Shown: positions 62,976 through 64,000 of the stretch, piece after piece | Numbering within the stretch: position 1 is the stretch's first letter | How the letters are laid out: every line of letters starts with the position of its first letter | The notes under the pieces: generated by a model | Seen by the model: only the letters and a program-made list of their open reading frames with translations | What the model was told of the DNA's origin: nothing | Databases searched by the model: none | Assembly (NCBI RefSeq): GCF_947179015.1 | Contig: NZ_CAMXCM010000003.1 | Coordinates: 124,001 to 188,000 of the forward strand | DNA length: 64,000 nt | Direction: 5' to 3' | Source: Commensalibacter communis | GTDB taxonomy: Bacteria > Pseudomonadota > Alphaproteobacteria > Acetobacterales > Acetobacteraceae | Position numbers and translations under genes: made by a program

Positions 62976-63999
62976 TGTTATGTTGTCTTGTTTTATACAA
63001 AATAAATAAAGTCCATATAAGTTGTGGTATAATTAGTAAACTATAAGCACAAATTGTATTTAATGAAGTGGTTAGTGGGATAAATAAAGCCAGCATTCCC
63101 CCCCAAATGCAAAATAACCATTCAATGATGGTTACGATGCTGGCTGGGATTTGGCAACGATGAGCCATTTGGTACAAATGGCTTCGATGAGCTTTTAAAA
63201 GCGGTGCTTTTTCTTTGGTTCTTCGGATCAACGTAAAGGTTACGTCATAGAGTATACCAAATAATAAGAAAAATATTAATATCGTCTCAGAAGGTATTGT
63301 CGTAATACTGATGTGATCTAATTTATTAAAAGGGGCTATGGCAAAGGCGGCTAGCAGCAATCCGCAAGATTGGCTGCCAACATCTCCCATAAAAATCTCT
63401 GCTTTGGGATAGTTGAACGGTAAAAAACCCATTAACCCACAGAAAAGAGCTATGGCGATTAAGGCAAAATCAACTTGTTGGGTTTGATAATAAAAAAATA
63501 AGCAACTAATGGCTGCAACACCAGCAGCGAGACCGTTTAATCCATCCATAAAATTAAATGCATTGATTACATAAACTAATCCTAGAATGATAACGGGAAC
63601 GAAGATGAAATAGCTTTGTTGAAGCAACGAAAGTGATGGAATGAAAAGGGTGATAATTGTTGCGCAAAATATTTGTGCAGCAAGTTTAATGATGGCAGAC
63701 CATTGTTTAACATCGTCAAGCCATGAAATAATCGATAGAAATGCAACGGCTCCTAGTAAAGCAGAGATAGAAATGAGATAAGGTTGGTGTAATAATGGAA
63801 ATATTATTATACTGCCTATCAAAAATGCAGAGATAATACCAACGCCACCCCCTTTAGGGGTAGGAATAGTATGAGAACTGCGTTCTATCGGATTATCCAT
63901 TACGCCGATACGTGCCATTGCCTTTACGATTACAGCAGATAAGAGTGTCGTACCAATAAGCCAAATTAAAAATAATGGATGAAACGAAAAAGAGGTCAT
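62962..63999 (-). CDS. MraY/WecA family undecaprenyl-phosphate sugar-phosphate transferase
   Basis: A 345-aa membrane enzyme with about 10-11 helices of the glycosyltransferase 4 (MraY/WecA/TagO) family, joining a sugar-1-phosphate to undecaprenyl phosphate to start cell-surface polysaccharide synthesis. Signatures: TPKGGGVGIISAF, the metal-binding VINAFNFMDGLNGLAAG, FNYPKAEIFMGDVGSQSCG and the cytoplasmic KEKAPLLKAHRSHLYQ (family HxH-type site). The WecA group is closer than MraY, and donor sugar is unknown. The ATG at 63999 is one base from the window edge, so the ribosome site and upstream partner are not visible; a longer start cannot be excluded. Confidence 0.9.
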   Translation of the reverse strand: MTSFSFHPLFLIWLIGTTLLSAVIVKAMARIGVMDNPIERSSHTIPTPKGGGVGIISAFLIGSIIIFPLLHQPYLISISALLGAVAFLSIISWLDDVKQWSAIIKLAAQIFCATIITLFIPSLSLLQQSYFIFVPVIILGLVYVINAFNFMDGLNGLAAGVAAISCLFFYYQTQQVDFALIAIALFCGLMGFLPFNYPKAEIFMGDVGSQSCGLLLAAFAIAPFNKLDHISITTIPSETILIFFLLFGILYDVTFTLIRRTKEKAPLLKAHRSHLYQMAHRCQIPASIVTIIEWLFCIWGGMLALFIPLTTSLNTICAYSLLIIPQLIWTLFILYKTRQHNIKKW

Positions 64000-64000
64000 T

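Overview
The window is an AT-rich chromosome segment of an alphaproteobacterium. Gene content and order point to an acetic acid bacterium (Acetobacteraceae) with a small genome; an insect-gut lineage such as Commensalibacter is my best inference, not a demonstrated identity. Supporting signs are a cyoABCD bo3 quinol oxidase without an attached cyoE, class I lysyl-tRNA synthetase, a SUV3-type helicase followed by an S4 protein and FdxA, the secB/Tim44/mltA neighbourhood, hemCD divergent from tsaD-gpsA, and PmtA-type phospholipid methylation. No insertion sequence, prophage, CRISPR array, rRNA or tRNA was recognised. Almost everything is housekeeping DNA packed into short operons.

Layout. 1-3.1 kb: the 3' end of uvrB, then an aldose epimerase, greB and gshB. 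3.1-6.8 kb: a small membrane protein, pmtA, and a three-gene relic of a cytochrome c oxidase locus: a CtaD-like protein without its oxygen-reducing centre, ctaB (heme O synthase) and a CoxF-like small protein. 6.9-13.2 kb (minus strand): a royal-jelly/yellow-family protein, thrC, an M16 peptidase, pmbA and a Tim44-domain protein. 13.4-15.3 kb: a TPR protein. 15.3-25.2 kb (minus): tsaD, gpsA, gpx, murJ, mutS, glnD. 25.2-27.1 kb: hemCD. 27.1-32.8 kb: secB (minus), then Tim44-like, mltA, an orphan DNA methyltransferase, a tri-heme peroxidase and an Smr protein. 32.8-37.0 kb: an orphan solute-binding protein (minus), then petB, petC and mtnP. 37-40.1 kb (minus): a gene remnant, an old-yellow-enzyme reductase with its TetR regulator, and a dienelactone hydrolase. 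40.2-44 kb: groESL, a cold-shock-like/DUF805 membrane protein and a cold-shock protein. 44-51.2 kb: a DinG-like helicase (minus), lysK, a C-terminally shortened mprF, and a 2'-5' RNA-ligase-like protein (minus). 51.3-56.6 kb: a BI-1 family protein and cyoABCD. 56.6-59.9 kb (minus): SUV3 helicase, S4 protein, fdxA. 60-64 kb: an amino-acid permease, a MarR regulator, an exported protein, and a MraY/WecA-family transferase (minus).

How it fits together. The respiratory genes suggest a quinol-centred chain. CyoABCD is intact and needs heme O from the distant ctaB; the tri-heme peroxidase resembles quinol peroxidases. The cytochrome c branch looks eroded: cytochrome b and c1 are present and intact by their ligands, but no Rieske gene is next to them, and the only aa3-type subunit I homolog has lost every CuB ligand and the heme a3 ligand while keeping the two low-spin heme histidines. 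That relic, still beside ctaB and coxF, is the most unusual item here. Second in interest is mprF, which sits beside lysK as expected but stops before the catalytic half of its synthase domain. All coordinates, motifs and hairpins were read by eye; no database search or structure prediction was run.
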